Of a stretch of DNA of 51,180 nucleotides, positions 15,527 through 23,451 are shown piece by piece; position 1 is the first letter of the stretch, and each line of letters opens with the position of its first letter. Source of the DNA: Wenjunlia vitaminophila DSM 41686 (GTDB lineage: Bacteria; Actinomycetota; Actinomycetes; Streptomycetales; Streptomycetaceae); the NCBI RefSeq assembly GCF_000380165.1, contig NZ_KB904674.1, positions 237 to 51,416 on the forward strand, given 5' to 3'. Position numbers and translations under genes: made by a program. Under the pieces are notes generated by a model. It was not told the DNA's origin. It saw only the letters and a list, made by a program, of their open reading frames with translations, and searched no databases.

Positions 15527-15861
15527 GCGTCACCGCAATCGACGACGAGCTGTGGTCCGCCGTCGGGGACCCGATACGTCGGCAGATGCTCGACCTGCTG
15601 CTCGCCGAGAACGGCGGAACCGCCACCACGCTCAGCGAGCACCTCCCGGTGACCCGCCAGGCGGTTGCCAAGCACCTCGGGGTGCTCGACCGCGTCGGAC
15701 TCGTCCACGCCAGGCCCTTAGGGCGCGAGCGCCGCTACGAGGTGGACGAGGCCCAGCTCGCCCGCGCCGTCGCACAACTGACCTCGGTCGGGGCCGCCTG
15801 GGACGCCCGACTGCACCGCATCAAGCGGATCGCCGAGGCGATCCAGCGCGGGCAGGGCTGA
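15523..15861 (+). CDS. ArsR-family winged-helix repressor
   Basis: 112 residues; ATG overlaps the preceding stop. It has the ArsR wHTH: VGDPIRRQMLDLLL, recognition helix VTRQAVAKHLGVL (about 45-57) and wing RRYEVDE. It lacks the metal-site Cys pairs of ArsR/SmtB sensors, so it more likely answers an organic ligand. Codon 66 (15718-15720) is TTA, a codon so rare in these genomes that it often marks bldA-dependent genes. The two GCAACnAAAGGTTGC dyads upstream are its probable operators. Confidence 0.9.
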   Translation: MSVTAIDDELWSAVGDPIRRQMLDLLLAENGGTATTLSEHLPVTRQAVAKHLGVLDRVGLVHARPLGRERRYEVDEAQLARAVAQLTSVGAAWDARLHRIKRIAEAIQRGQG

Positions 15862-15893
15862 CCAGCCCGCCTCGCGCGGAAGGAGACATCGAG

Positions 15894-16334
15894 ATGGCAG
15901 ACATCCTGCACCGCGTCGGCATCACCGTCGACCCCGAGGACGTCTACACGGCGCTCACCACCGTTGACGGCCTCTCCCGCTGGTGGACCGAGGGCACGGA
16001 CGGGGACGCCTCCCTCGGCGGCGTGGTCCGGTTCCGCTTCGGGCCCGGAGGCTTCGACATGAAGGTCCTGGAGACGAGCCCCGCGGAGCGTGTGCTCTGG
16101 GAGGTCGTGGACGGGCCCGATGAGTGGGTGGGCACGCAGATCAGATTCGACCTCAAGCGGGAGGGTGAGTACACCATCGTCCTGTTCAGGCACGAGGGCT
16201 GGCGCGAGCCGGTGGAGTTCATGTCCCACTGCAGCACCAAGTGGGCGACGTTCCTGATGAGCCTCAAGCGTCTGCTGGAGACCGGCGCCGGCGAACCCGC
16301 CCCGAACGACGTCAAGATCGACAACTGGAACTGA
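15894..16334 (+). CDS. SRPBCC-domain protein, third gene of arsR operon
   Basis: 146 residues; ATG at 15894 preceded by AAGGAGA at 8 bases, 32 bp after arsR. SRPBCC signatures include HRVGITVDPEDVYTALTTVDGLSRWW, LWEVVDGP and a final amphipathic helix FLMSLKRLLETG. It is a second, divergent ligand-binding-fold protein in the operon, so SRPBCC-ArsR-SRPBCC probably form one regulated unit. Ligand or enzymatic role unknown. Confidence 0.87.
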   Translation: MADILHRVGITVDPEDVYTALTTVDGLSRWWTEGTDGDASLGGVVRFRFGPGGFDMKVLETSPAERVLWEVVDGPDEWVGTQIRFDLKREGEYTIVLFRHEGWREPVEFMSHCSTKWATFLMSLKRLLETGAGEPAPNDVKIDNWN

Positions 16335-16370
16335 GCGCGGCAGAGACAGTGAAGGGGCGCGCCGCCGACC

Positions 16371-17348
16371 TCACGAGGGGCCGGCGAGGGTGACGGTGCG
16401 CTCGGCGGAGAACCGGCCCCACTCGCCGTCCGGCAGCCTGCCGCGGATCCGCACGGTGTAGCGGGTCCCGGCACCCTCGGCCTCGACCGGCAGGCTGTAG
16501 TCGGCACGGCCGGGGGGTGCCGCGTCGCCCCAGACCAACGTGCTGGCCAACCTGCCGTTGAGGTGGATCTGGTACTCGGTGACGTCCTCCTCGGTCTCCG
16601 GCGGGAGCCAGGACAGGTCGAGGTAGTGGGCGCCGTGCTCGGTGTGGGACCGGACCCGGAAGGCGGTGGGTGCCGTGGCGGAGCCGTCGCCGGGGACGGA
16701 AGGGGTGGTGAGCTCCACCGTGTTGCTCGCCGGCGAGAGGTTGTCGGCGGTGTCCCGGGCGCGGACGGTGAAGGCGTAGTCGGTCCCTGGCCGCAGGCCG
16801 GTGACCCGGGCCGTGGACCGGTCGCCGCCGACGCTGTGCACCCGGGAGTCGCCCTGGTAGATGTCGTACGACGACACGCCCAGGTTGTCGGTGGACGGGC
16901 GCCAGGTCAGGACGGCCGCCCGGGCACCCTCCGCCCGGCCGCGCAGCCCGGTGGGGCGGGTGGGTGCCCTGCGGTCGTCGCGGTCGGCGGAGGGCATGGT
17001 CACCGGTCGCTCCGCACCGCGCGCCGAGACGTTCCCCGCGGCGTCCACGGCCCGGACGGCGAACCGGTACCGGGCGCCCGGTTCGAGGCCGGTGACGTCC
17101 ACCATGTGCCTGTCGGCGGGGACCTGCCGGACCCTGCGGCCCGACAGGTACACCTGGTAGGCGGTGACCGCGACGTTGTCCCGTGCGGCTTCCCACATCA
17201 CGTGGACCGAGGTGGCGCTGCCGGCGTCGGCGGTGAGGCCGGTCGGGGTGGAGGGCGGTTCGGTGTCCGTGTCGTCGGAGTCGCAGGCGGGGACCGACAG
17301 CAGGACGGTGAGGCAGGTCAGCGCGGCGAGCAGGGGGAACCGGCGCAC
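16371..17348 (-). CDS. Lipoprotein made of three fibronectin type III domains
   Basis: 325 residues. GTG start at 17348 with GGAAGG upstream. The signal peptide ends in a lipobox (LSVPAC), so mature Cys would be lipid-anchored outside the membrane. Three FN3 domains follow (about 33-118, 128-215, 225-322) with PSTPTGLTA, DNVAVTAYQVYLSG, LEPGARYRFAVRAVD patterns. Actinomycete FN3 units usually link glycoside hydrolase modules, yet no catalytic domain is present. It may be a surface binding or spacer protein. Stand-alone gene; convergent with the SRPBCC operon. Confidence 0.85.
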   Translation of the reverse strand: MRRFPLLAALTCLTVLLSVPACDSDDTDTEPPSTPTGLTADAGSATSVHVMWEAARDNVAVTAYQVYLSGRRVRQVPADRHMVDVTGLEPGARYRFAVRAVDAAGNVSARGAERPVTMPSADRDDRRAPTRPTGLRGRAEGARAAVLTWRPSTDNLGVSSYDIYQGDSRVHSVGGDRSTARVTGLRPGTDYAFTVRARDTADNLSPASNTVELTTPSVPGDGSATAPTAFRVRSHTEHGAHYLDLSWLPPETEEDVTEYQIHLNGRLASTLVWGDAAPPGRADYSLPVEAEGAGTRYTVRIRGRLPDGEWGRFSAERTVTLAGPS

Positions 17349-17383
17349 GGGAGTGCCTTCCGATCGACACCAATGGTCTAGAC

Positions 17384-17401
17384 TTATATGACACAGGTGT
17401 C
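17384..17401 (-). promoter_or_regulatory. Lipoprotein gene promoter with GACAC dyad
   Basis: Minus-strand TATAAG (17384-17389) is a plausible -10 about 35 bases before the start. Next to it is GACACAGGTGTC (17390-17401), a palindrome that would cover the -10/-35 spacer. The -35 is weak. Confidence 0.4.
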
Positions 17402-17434
17402 GGGTTCACATCAAGACGCCCGGCGGTGTGCTGA

Positions 17435-17450
17435 GGGGGCGACGGCCCCC
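17435..17450 (-). terminator. Hairpin after cutA
   Basis: GGGGGC-gacg-GCCCCC, a 6-bp stem beginning 11 bases past the cutA stop. Confidence 0.6.
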
Positions 17451-17460
17451 GGACGACGGG

Positions 17461-17805
17461 CTACTGCCCGGCCGGCGGGTTGGGCTCGGTCTCCGTGCGC
17501 AGCCAGGACAGGTACGCGTCGCTGCCCTCGGTGATCGGGGTGGCGATCACCTCCGGGGTGTCGTAGCTGTGCTCCTCCAGGAGGTACGCCTCGAGCTGCC
17601 CGTACCGCGCGGCCGTCGTCTTGTAGACGATGCGCCACTCGGTGTCCGTCAGCACCGCGCCCTGCCACCGGTAGACGCTGCGGATCGGCGCGTCGATCTG
17701 CGCGCAGGCGGCCAGCCGCCGGGCCACCGCTCCCTCGGCCAGGGCCTGCGCCCGCTCCTCGGTGTCCACGGTGGTCAGCACCGCGAGGAAGTCTCCGTCG
17801 GCCAC
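17461..17805 (-). CDS. cutA: Divalent cation tolerance protein CutA
   Basis: 114 residues; GTG at 17805 preceded by AGGAGG at 7 bases. Typical CutA1: FLAVLTTVDTEERAQALAEG, RRLAACAQI, YRWQGAVLTDTEWRIVYKT, and the strongly conserved HSYDTPEVIATPI. CutA forms a very stable trimer related in fold to PII signalling proteins and is linked to copper and other divalent ion tolerance, though its mechanism is unsettled. It is divergent from the AhpD-like gene across 175 bp. Confidence 0.95.
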   Translation of the reverse strand: MADGDFLAVLTTVDTEERAQALAEGAVARRLAACAQIDAPIRSVYRWQGAVLTDTEWRIVYKTTAARYGQLEAYLLEEHSYDTPEVIATPITEGSDAYLSWLRTETEPNPPAGQ

Positions 17806-17980
17806 GGCCCGTCCTCCTGTTCGTCTGGCTGCGGGTGGGTGGCACGCGGGCCGCGGCGCGGCCGGCCCCCCGACGCGTCCCCGGGGAGCGTGACGCACGC
17901 CACAGGCGGTTCGCCGTCACACTCCCGGGGGCCACGGTGTCCACAGGGTAAGCAACGACGCCGTCTGAGGGAGAACGACG

Positions 17981-18436
17981 ATGCAGACCCGCATGAAGAA
18001 CCCGGCCATGGTGCTCCCCGAGGCCCTGCCGGCGATCCAAGGGATGCTCGAGGCCGCGAAGGCCGGAGGAGTTCCGCAGGCCACCCTGGAGCTGGTCCAC
18101 CTGCGTGCCAGCCAGATCAACGGGTGCAGCTACTGCGTGCACGGCGGCGTGCACAGCGCGAGGAAGGCCGGGGAGAGCGACGAGCGGCTCTTCGCGGTGG
18201 CGGCCTGGCGGGACGCGCCGTTCTTCACCGAGGCCGAGCGTGCCGCCCTGGCGCTGGCCGAGGCCGTCACCCGGCTCAGCGACCGGACCGACCCGGTGCC
18301 GGACGAGGTGTGGAACGAGGCGGCCCGGCACTTCGACGAGGGACAGCTCGCGTCGCTCGTCCTCACCATCTCGATCACCAACCTGTTCAACCGGCTCAAC
18401 GTGACGACCCGGCAGGTGGCCGGCCCCGTCTGGTAA
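17981..18436 (+). CDS. AhpD-like carboxymuconolactone decarboxylase family protein
   Basis: 151 residues; ATG at 17981 after AGGGAGA. The peroxidase-active CxxC motif with flanking His is intact: INGCSYCVHGGVHSARK (about 46-62). The helical fold and length fit the AhpD/CMD family, whose members act as thiol peroxidase partners. The reductant in an actinomycete could be mycothiol or a thioredoxin, which is inference. No ahpC lies nearby. Confidence 0.9.
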   Translation: MQTRMKNPAMVLPEALPAIQGMLEAAKAGGVPQATLELVHLRASQINGCSYCVHGGVHSARKAGESDERLFAVAAWRDAPFFTEAERAALALAEAVTRLSDRTDPVPDEVWNEAARHFDEGQLASLVLTISITNLFNRLNVTTRQVAGPVW

Positions 18437-18452
18437 CCCGCCGCACCCGGCG

Positions 18453-18484
18453 CCGGGTGGCCCGGAGAGGTCCGGGCCACCCGG
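18453..18484. terminator. Perfect 14-bp bidirectional hairpin
   Basis: A 14-bp perfect stem closed by the loop GAGG sits midway between two convergent stops (18436 and 18500) and should work in both directions. Confidence 0.85.
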
Positions 18485-18499
18485 GGCGCGCTCGGGGGT

Positions 18500-19423
18500 T
18501 CAGGCCGGGCCCGAGCCGGTGACGATGGGCAGTTGCGGGCGGGAGGTGACATCCGCGAGTGCGCCGGGCACCGGCTGCTGGGTCTCCTGGTCGAGCACGG
18601 TGACGCGCACCGCGGGCCGCGGCGAGTTGTCCAGGTGGGCACGCCCGTCGAGGGCGAACAGCACCCACCCGGGCCGCGGACCCCGCTCCGTCGGGTAACT
18701 GCCGGAGTACTGCAGGAACCGCCAGCCGTCCTCGTCCCAGTGGTCCAGCAGGCCGGAGCGGATGACCGGGGAGGCGGCCTCCCAGGCCAGGGACCGCTCC
18801 AGCAGCTCGACCGACGCCTCGACCGGGACGGTGGTGGCGTCCCCGTCAAGGGGGTGCCCGAGTACGCGCAGCCGGAGCCGGCGCACCGGGAGCAGTACCT
18901 TCTGCTCCAGGTCCAGGAAGAGCAGAGCGGTGAGCACCGCGAACCCGGCGAGCCAGACCGCTCCGCCACGGGGGTGGTCGGCGATCTCGTCCCACCAGGG
19001 GGTGGCACTGCCGGCCGCCGCGGCGCCGCCCACCGCCACGAGGCCGGCCCTGCTGAACGCCTGCCAGCCGATCGGGACGTCCTGACGGGCCGTGCACCCG
19101 CAGGACGACTCCGGCATGGTGACCCTGGCGTAGCCGAGGTACCCGAGGAAGCCCGCGCCGAGCAGGGCTGCCGCCGCCCCCGGCCACACCCCTGCCGGGC
19201 CGGTCCCGGACGGCACGGCCAGCAGGGCGACGGCGACCAGCAACTCGATCGCCCCCACCGCCCGCAGGGCCCGTGTCGCGGGATCGAGACCGCCGGTGAT
19301 CCGCTCCAGCGCGGTGCCAGCGGCCTGGCGTCGCGCGGACCGGCCACACAGCTTGGTGGCGCCGGTCCAACCGAGCAGCGCTCCGAGGGCGAGTGGCGCC
19401 AGGTGCGAGGACAGCGACAGCAT
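18500..19423 (-). CDS. MauE/DoxX-like redox membrane protein with extra C-terminal domain
   Basis: 307 residues; the ATG at 19423 follows GAGAGGGG, better than an in-frame ATG at 19456. The N-terminal half has four to five membrane segments and the MauE-type motif SSCGC (residues about 105-110) followed by the conserved IGWQAFSRAG. MauE-family proteins are tied to disulfide formation in methylamine dehydrogenase and other extracytoplasmic proteins. A soluble C-terminal region of about 130 residues (from about 178) has no family I recognise. It is the last gene of a cassette whose first gene encodes a 16-cysteine protein, which fits a job in disulfide oxidation. No methylamine dehydrogenase genes are present. 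Confidence 0.8.
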   Translation of the reverse strand: MLSLSSHLAPLALGALLGWTGATKLCGRSARRQAAGTALERITGGLDPATRALRAVGAIELLVAVALLAVPSGTGPAGVWPGAAAALLGAGFLGYLGYARVTMPESSCGCTARQDVPIGWQAFSRAGLVAVGGAAAAGSATPWWDEIADHPRGGAVWLAGFAVLTALLFLDLEQKVLLPVRRLRLRVLGHPLDGDATTVPVEASVELLERSLAWEAASPVIRSGLLDHWDEDGWRFLQYSGSYPTERGPRPGWVLFALDGRAHLDNSPRPAVRVTVLDQETQQPVPGALADVTSRPQLPIVTGSGPA

Positions 19424-19496
19424 CCGTTTCCCCTCTCGTTCTCGCGGACCGGTCATGGGCGGACCGGTCGGTGGTTCCCGGGTGGCCGGCCCGGAG

Positions 19497-20126
19497 TCAG
19501 TGGCCGACGGTCACCCGGACGATGTCCACGGTGTCGTCGCTCGGCCGCCAGGCGCCGAGGACCTGCGCGTCCTGGCCGATGCGCAGGCGGGACAGGTCGG
19601 ACGTCAGCGCCCCACCGCGGTACGAGGCGGAGGTGGTGCCCGGCACGATCCGTCCGACCACCGTGTGGGTGCCGTGGGCCAGGTGGAGCCGGTCCCGGCC
19701 GATGCCGCGCACCGTGCAGTGCAGGTTGACGATGTTCACCCAGACGGCGTCGGCGGCGATGCTGCCGTCCGGCATCGGCACCCCGCGGGCGTAGAGCCCG
19801 TCCCCGGGTTCGATGGCGTCCGCGGTGGTGGGGTGAACCTTCCAGATGCTGGTGGCGTTGGTGAGCTGGATGCGGTAAGTGTCCCCGTATGATCCGGCGA
19901 CCTCGAGCATGCTGCCGTTCCTGCCGGCGATCCGGCCCTCGGCGAACGCCGTCGTGGTGACGGCCGGGTCGAGCGACGGCGTGGGGGCGGCGAACGCCGC
20001 GTCGGCGTCCAGGGCGCCGAGCGCGGAGGCGCCGACGATGGTGGCTCCGCCGAGTGCCGCTGCGGACAGGAAGCCCCTGCGGCCGAGCGCCCGGCCCTCG
20101 GGGGTGTGCGACTGGTTCCTGCTCAT
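19497..20126 (-). CDS. Tat-exported beta-rich protein of unknown function
   Basis: 209 residues; ATG at 20126 after GAGGGGGA. A twin-arginine signal (GRRGFLSAAALGG, about 15-28) ends near AFAAP. The mature part has several beta strands resembling OB-like repeats: AEGRIAGRNGSMLEVAG, TYRIQLTNATSIWK, DGLYARGVPMPDGSIAADAVWVN. This pattern of small barrel units is seen in uncharacterised actinobacterial cell-wall proteins. A single mature Cys (LHCTV) is visible. It begins 10 bp after the stop of the Cys-rich gene and ends 73 bp before the MauE-like gene. Confidence 0.75.
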   Translation of the reverse strand: MSRNQSHTPEGRALGRRGFLSAAALGGATIVGASALGALDADAAFAAPTPSLDPAVTTTAFAEGRIAGRNGSMLEVAGSYGDTYRIQLTNATSIWKVHPTTADAIEPGDGLYARGVPMPDGSIAADAVWVNIVNLHCTVRGIGRDRLHLAHGTHTVVGRIVPGTTSASYRGGALTSDLSRLRIGQDAQVLGAWRPSDDTVDIVRVTVGH

Positions 20127-20136
20127 CTCGTCCCCC

Positions 20137-20562
20137 TCACTCGTAGATCCACACCGGCAGCTTGCCGGAGCTGAGACTGCCGATCGCCGAGAACGCCGCG
20201 GGCGTCAGGTCGAGGATGCGGTTGGATCTGCACTCGCCGTTGCAGCAGGTCTGCTCGCCGCAGAAGCTCTTGGTCCGGGGGCCGCAGTCCGTGATGGTGA
20301 TGCACACCGTCGCCCCGGTGCACTGGTGTTTGACGTTCATCACCGCGCCGCAGCCACGGCGTGGGATCCCGCCCTCACCGCACAGGTCGGGACGGGTGAT
20401 GTCCCAGCAGGCGGCCGAGGCGTTGGGCCAAGCGCCGTGGTTGGCGCTGGACCGGCAGTTGCCGCAGGCGCCGCCGCCCGCGCTACCACAGGGCCCCCAC
20501 GCGCTGCCGCAGCAGAACCACGTGGTCTCCCCTCGCCACAGGTAGGTCGATCCACAGGCCAT
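20137..20562 (-). CDS. Cysteine-rich double-psi beta-barrel protein
   Basis: 141 residues; ATG at 20562 after AAGGGAG at 8 bases. It has 16 cysteines, an even number and over 11% of residues, including CC, CxxC and CGxC patterns. The C-terminal half, with CITITDCGPR followed by ILDLTPAAFSAIG, matches the RlpA/barwin-like double-psi beta-barrel in its 'TDxGP...iDLs.aAf..ig' core. No Sec or Tat signal and no membrane segment is visible, although such a Cys load implies an oxidising location. It may ride out with the Tat protein encoded next, or be oxidised by the MauE-like partner. First gene of the cassette. No homologue named from memory. Confidence 0.75.
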   Translation of the reverse strand: MACGSTYLWRGETTWFCCGSAWGPCGSAGGGACGNCRSSANHGAWPNASAACWDITRPDLCGEGGIPRRGCGAVMNVKHQCTGATVCITITDCGPRTKSFCGEQTCCNGECRSNRILDLTPAAFSAIGSLSSGKLPVWIYE

Positions 20563-20977
20563 GATGTGCACTCCCTTCACCGGGAACGAACTGCTGACCG
20601 TGCCATTCCAACTGCGCCCCGCGGCGCCCCGCGCCCTCCGGCACCGCGAGTCCTCGTTCGTGTCATATCATGAACATGTCAATTGTCCAGTTCATGACAA
20701 CCCTTTCTGTCTTGCGCGACCCCCTCCCGTTGTCGCCTCCGGGGGTGTGACTGTGGGGGTGCCTGGTTGGAAGGGTGTGGGTGAGGTGTTGGTTGCCGTG
20801 GGGCATCCCCATGATGCCGCGTTCTACGCGCATCATCTAGGGTGCGTCAACCGGCGACTGTGGGGAACTAAAGGATTTGACGCGAGCATGTCCCTCGTCG
20901 GGGAGTCGGTGTGCGGCACCCCCTTTGTTGAACGGCGCGACCTCGTCAAGTAGTGCACGACGTGACCGGGAGGATGC
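20563..20977. other. 415-bp divergent intergenic region
   Basis: Holds the dyad at 20668-20697, then a G/T-rich stretch (about 20740-20800) that differs from its surroundings and could be read as VTVGVPGWKGVGEVLVAVG before a stop. I see no start signal or family for it and do not call a gene. It may be a gene remnant or regulatory DNA. Confidence 0.4.
20668..20697. promoter_or_regulatory. Inverted repeat TCATGAAC / GTTCATGA
   Basis: A perfect 8-bp inverted repeat with a 14-nt AT-richer spacer containing, on the minus strand, TTGACA. It lies 106 bp upstream of the Cys-rich gene and probably belongs to that promoter. The regulator is unknown. Confidence 0.5.
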
Positions 20978-22537
20978 ATGTTCCGACGAACGATGTGGTG
21001 GCGGCGGACCGGGATGTCGGTCCTGGGTGGACTGGCCGCCTGCCTGCTGGTCGCCTCGGGGCAGTCGGCCGGCGCCGCCCCGGCGGACCAGCCGGCGCGT
21101 GACTCGATGAACCAGGCGTTCGACCGGGCCGCGGAGGAGTTCTCGGTGCCCCGGGACCTGCTGGTCGCGGTCGGCTACGGGGAGACGCACCTGGACGGCC
21201 ACCGGGGGGCGCCCAGCCAGGCCAACGGCTACGGGGTGATGCACCTGGTGAGCAACCCCGAGCGGCAGACCCTGGAGCGTGCCGCGGTGCTCACCGGCGA
21301 GTCGGTGAACACCCTGCGCGAGGACACGCCGGCCAACATCCGCGGTGGCGCGGCGGTGCTCCGGGCCTACGCGGACGACCTGGGCCTCGACGCCGCCGAG
21401 CGGCGCGACGTGAACGAGTGGTACCCGGTGGTCGCCCGGTACAGCGGGGACGACACGGGGTACCCGGCGCGGCTCTACGCGGACACCGTCTACCAGTTCC
21501 TCCAGCAGGGCGTCAGCGCCGGCGTCGCCGGGGGCGAACGGGTCACCGTGGACCCGCGGACCGTGCGGCCGGAACGTGGCCGGTACGCCGACGTGACGTT
21601 GGACCAGCCGTCGACGCTGAGCACCGACTACCCGCCGGCCAAGTGGGTCCCGGCCTACTCCGGGAACTACACCGTCGGCCGGACCTCGGCCATCACCACC
21701 GTGGTGGTGCACGTCACCCAGGGCTCGTACGCCGGCACCATCAGCTGGTTCCAGAACCCCTCCTCCGACGTGAGCGCCCACTACGTGGTCCGCTCGTCCG
21801 ACGGCGAGGTCACCCAGATGGTCCGGGACGCCGACACCGCCTGGCACGCCAGGGGCGGCAACTCGTACTCGATCGGGATCGAGCACGAGGGGTACGTCGA
21901 CAACCCGAGCTGGTTCACCGACGCCATGTACCGTTCCTCGGCCGCGCTGACCGCGCACCTGTGCAACCGGTACGGCATCCCCAAGGACCGCACGCACATC
22001 GTGGGGCACAGCGAGGTGCCGGGGAACGACCACACCGACCCCGGGCCGAACTGGAACTGGTCCTACTACATGCAACTGGTCGGCGGCACCAACACGGTGA
22101 ACCTGGACTTCGCCGCCTACTCCACCCAGCGTGTCGGCTCCACCGGTGCGCAGGTCAAGGCCGTCCAGCAGCTCCTGAACACCCAGGGCTTCGACGCCGG
22201 GACCGTGGACGGGATCTTCGGCAGCCGCACCGAGAGCGCCGCCAAGGCGTTCCAGACGGCCCGCGGGCTGTCCGCGGACGGTGTGGTGGGCCGCGGGACC
22301 TGGACCGCGTTGCTCTCGGCGGGCACCACCCCCTTGCTGGAGAACGGCAGCACGGGGGCCGCGGTCCAGCGACTGCAACGCGCGCTCACCGCGGCGCTGG
22401 GTCGGACCGTGGAGATCGACGGTGACTTCGGGCCCGCCACCGGGACCGCGGTCCGCGACTACCAGACCAGTCGTGGCCTGTCCGCGGACGGTGTGGTGGG
22501 CCCCGCCACCTGGGGGGCGCTCCAGGCCGGCAGGTGA
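20978..22537 (+). CDS. Multidomain secreted N-acetylmuramoyl-L-alanine amidase
   Basis: 519 residues; ATG at 20978 with GGGAGG upstream. Signal peptide ends near SAGAAP. Residues about 40-180 resemble a lysozyme/lytic-transglycosylase-like module (LLVAVGYGETHLDGH, YGVMHLVSN). An Amidase_2 zinc domain follows (about 215-370), with VVVHVTQ, IGIEHEGYVD and HIVGHSEVPG...HTDPG supplying zinc ligands. Two peptidoglycan-binding PGB_1 repeats end the protein (about 385-445, 450-517), each closing in DGVVGxxTWxAL. It should cleave the peptide from cell-wall muramic acid. A shorter, Tat-type relative is encoded at 27362. Confidence 0.93.
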   Translation: MFRRTMWWRRTGMSVLGGLAACLLVASGQSAGAAPADQPARDSMNQAFDRAAEEFSVPRDLLVAVGYGETHLDGHRGAPSQANGYGVMHLVSNPERQTLERAAVLTGESVNTLREDTPANIRGGAAVLRAYADDLGLDAAERRDVNEWYPVVARYSGDDTGYPARLYADTVYQFLQQGVSAGVAGGERVTVDPRTVRPERGRYADVTLDQPSTLSTDYPPAKWVPAYSGNYTVGRTSAITTVVVHVTQGSYAGTISWFQNPSSDVSAHYVVRSSDGEVTQMVRDADTAWHARGGNSYSIGIEHEGYVDNPSWFTDAMYRSSAALTAHLCNRYGIPKDRTHIVGHSEVPGNDHTDPGPNWNWSYYMQLVGGTNTVNLDFAAYSTQRVGSTGAQVKAVQQLLNTQGFDAGTVDGIFGSRTESAAKAFQTARGLSADGVVGRGTWTALLSAGTTPLLENGSTGAAVQRLQRALTAALGRTVEIDGDFGPATGTAVRDYQTSRGLSADGVVGPATWGALQAGR

Positions 22538-22602
22538 GCGGGCGTCCGATCCGCGTGGTTCGACCCTGTTGCGGGGCGTTCCCCACCCGCTTCGCGACGC
22601 AG

Positions 22603-22618
22603 TGTGACCCAGGTCACT
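22603..22618. promoter_or_regulatory. Crp-like palindrome
   Basis: TGTGA-N6-TCACT fits the general CRP pattern and the Streptomyces form GTG-N6-GNCAC exactly. It is 102 bp before the SRPBCC gene. The motif is short and chance hits are expected. Confidence 0.35.
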
Positions 22619-22719
22619 GTCGATCCGCGGATTCTGGCCCGCAACAGCGATGACTTCGGCGCCTCCCGGCCGTCTGAAAAGGTGACCGACAAACAACGCC
22701 CTTCAGCCGGGAGGCAGTC

Positions 22720-23130
22720 ATGAGCAGCGCCACTGACATCAACATCACTCGGGTTCTCGACGCGCCGGTCGCCACGGTGTGGCGGGTGTGGACCGAGCCC
22801 GAGTACTTCGCCCGCTGGTTCGGCGCCTCGCCGGAGTCGGTCTCCCTCGAGGTCCGCGACGGAGGTGCGTGGAGCGCGACCCTGGAGACGCCGGCGGGGG
22901 AGTTCCGGATCGGCGGCGTCTACCAGGAGGTGGTGGAGCACAAGCGGCTGGTGTGGACCGTGGACCTGCCGCAGGGCGCCACGGTGATGACCGCCTCGTT
23001 CACCGACCTGGGCGAGAAGACCGAGGTGCACCTGCACCAGCCCGCCTCCTCCGAGGAGCAGCGGCAGCAGGCCGAGCAGGGGTCCCTGCAGCTCCTGGAC
23101 AGCTTCGCCACCGTGCTGGCGACGGTCTGA
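22720..23130 (+). CDS. SRPBCC/AHSA1-type protein
   Basis: 136 residues; ATG at 22720 with GGGAGG five bases upstream. It has the SRPBCC layout: INITRVLDAPVATVWRVWTEPEYFARWF, GGAWSATLETPAGEFRIGGVYQEVVEHKRLVWTVD, then a C-terminal helix GSLQLLDSFATVL. It belongs to the activator-of-Hsp90-ATPase-like branch with a small-ligand cavity. Unlike the copies at 15068 and 15894, no ArsR gene adjoins it. Single-gene unit with its own terminator. Confidence 0.88.
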   Translation: MSSATDINITRVLDAPVATVWRVWTEPEYFARWFGASPESVSLEVRDGGAWSATLETPAGEFRIGGVYQEVVEHKRLVWTVDLPQGATVMTASFTDLGEKTEVHLHQPASSEEQRQQAEQGSLQLLDSFATVLATV

Positions 23131-23144
23131 TCGACGAAACCCGA

Positions 23145-23173
23145 CCGGAGGGGCCGCCGCACGGTTCCTCCGG
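23145..23173 (+). terminator. Hairpin after the SRPBCC gene
   Basis: CCGGAGG (23145-23151) pairs with CCTCCGG (23167-23173), 14 bases past the stop. Confidence 0.6.
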
Positions 23174-23420
23174 GGGGTTCGGCGGGGCCCCGAGCCCCGT
23201 CGAGTGACCTTGGCCGGCCGCTTCCACCAGTGGAGCGCGCCGGCCCCGGCCCTCCAGAACGCCGTGGCAGGGGACATCTGGCATGGGGCGCCGCGGCCCG
23301 CCCCGTCGTGTCGGCCGCGCGGGGTGACGGTGCTGCGCAGGGGGCTGAACGGCGTCCCGGCGCGGGTGTCGGAGGGCGGGAACGGGCCGGATGTCCGCTG
23401 TGCCGCCCCTTCTCGGCGTG

Positions 23421-23451
23421 GCATGCTCGGAGAGTTGTGTCATGAGCATGC
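23421..23451. promoter_or_regulatory. Inverted repeat upstream of snapalysin
   Basis: GCATGCTC and GAGCATGC form a perfect 8-bp inverted repeat with a 15-nt spacer, 61 bp before the GTG start. The length and spacing suit a dimeric regulator such as LysR, but none is encoded beside it. Confidence 0.5.

Noticed and set aside
18500-20562. Methylamine utilisation cluster
   Set aside because: MauE similarity alone is not enough: the Cys-rich protein is a double-psi barrel and no large subunit or other mau gene is present.
20561-20953. Plus-strand open frame of 130 codons in the divergent region
   Set aside because: No ribosome site, no recognisable domain, and it covers the dyad and promoter area; kept only as a note on odd composition.
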